DNA of 64,000 nucleotides from Caprella mutica (taxonomy: Eukaryota > Arthropoda > Malacostraca > Amphipoda > Caprellidae): positions 1 through 64,000 of the forward strand of contig CANNZV010002585.1 of assembly GCA_947561585.1 (NCBI GenBank), read 5' to 3'. This document shows positions 63,850 to 64,000 of the stretch, in pieces. Both the position numbers and the translations under genes were made by a program. Below the pieces are notes generated by a model. That model saw only the letters and a list, made by a program, of their open reading frames with translations. It was not told the DNA's origin and ran no database searches. How positions within the stretch are numbered: position 1 is the stretch's first letter; each line of letters begins with the position of its first letter.

Positions 63850-64000
63850 ATTTTTTCAGTTAAAATAACAAGATGATTTTGTTACTACAAAAAATTATTT
63901 GTGTTGCTTTAAATATACTTATTGTTGACATAACAAAATACTTTTTTTGAAGTAACAGTATTGTAATGTTACTATAACTAGTAAGCTCTAGTTACTGCAA
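63850..64000. repeat. AT-rich degenerate repeat, right part (runs off edge)
   Basis: Same AACAAAATA/TTTTGTTAC style as 62760-63200. Confidence 0.45.

Overview
The window looks like repeat-rich nuclear DNA of an animal, most likely an arthropod and possibly an insect. It is AT-rich. It carries many minisatellites, Ty3/Gypsy-type LTR retrotransposons, MITE-like elements and a tRNA-like SINE head. I found no host protein-coding gene I could support. The taxonomic guess is inference only; no host marker gene is present.

Layout. Positions 1-9525 are intergenic DNA with four tandem arrays: a 21-bp G-rich array at 1-822, a 50-bp array at 2248-3504, a 38-bp family at 3686-5670 and a 32-bp array at 7411-8653. 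Positions 9530-54355 hold one large minus-strand tandem array of a Ty3/Gypsy-like retrotransposon: five LTRs (about 1.60 or 1.63 kb) alternating with four internal regions (about 8.1 kb each). A single 4-bp target duplication (AGAT) flanks the whole array. LTR4 is split by a second, unrelated, plus-strand LTR retrotransposon (38820-43208) with 232-bp LTRs and an AAAAA target duplication. To the right are a 26-bp array (54375-55140), a 21/22-bp array (55274-55785), a palindromic 20-bp array (56253-56428), three 36-bp repeats (56942-57049), two related MITE-like elements (58566-59155 and 60925-61713, the second carrying a nested foldback element), a 22-bp array (59573-59941), and AT-rich degenerate repeats around a tRNA-like sequence (63640-63711).

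Coding content. Each outer unit encodes Gag (593 residues: coiled coil, capsid-like region, two CCHC knuckles) and a long Pol. Pol order is protease, RT with YIDD, RNase H, an OTU-like region whose active site appears degenerate, a second DTG retropepsin-like domain, a DD35E integrase, a GPY module and a long acidic tail. Units 2 and 4 are open throughout. Unit 1 has two frame-breaking deletions plus a stop, and unit 3 has that same stop. The nested element has intact gag and pol.

How the parts work together. In both elements gag and pol overlap in the -1 frame exactly at a canonical slippery heptamer (TTTAAAC in the outer element, GGGAAAC in the nested one). A perfect stem-loop begins six bases downstream in each case. 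Gag-Pol is therefore very likely made by -1 programmed ribosomal frameshifting. Copy-specific variants alternate along the array (LTRs A-B-A-B-A, internal regions a-b-a-b for a shared stop), which suggests duplication of a two-unit block after the original integration.
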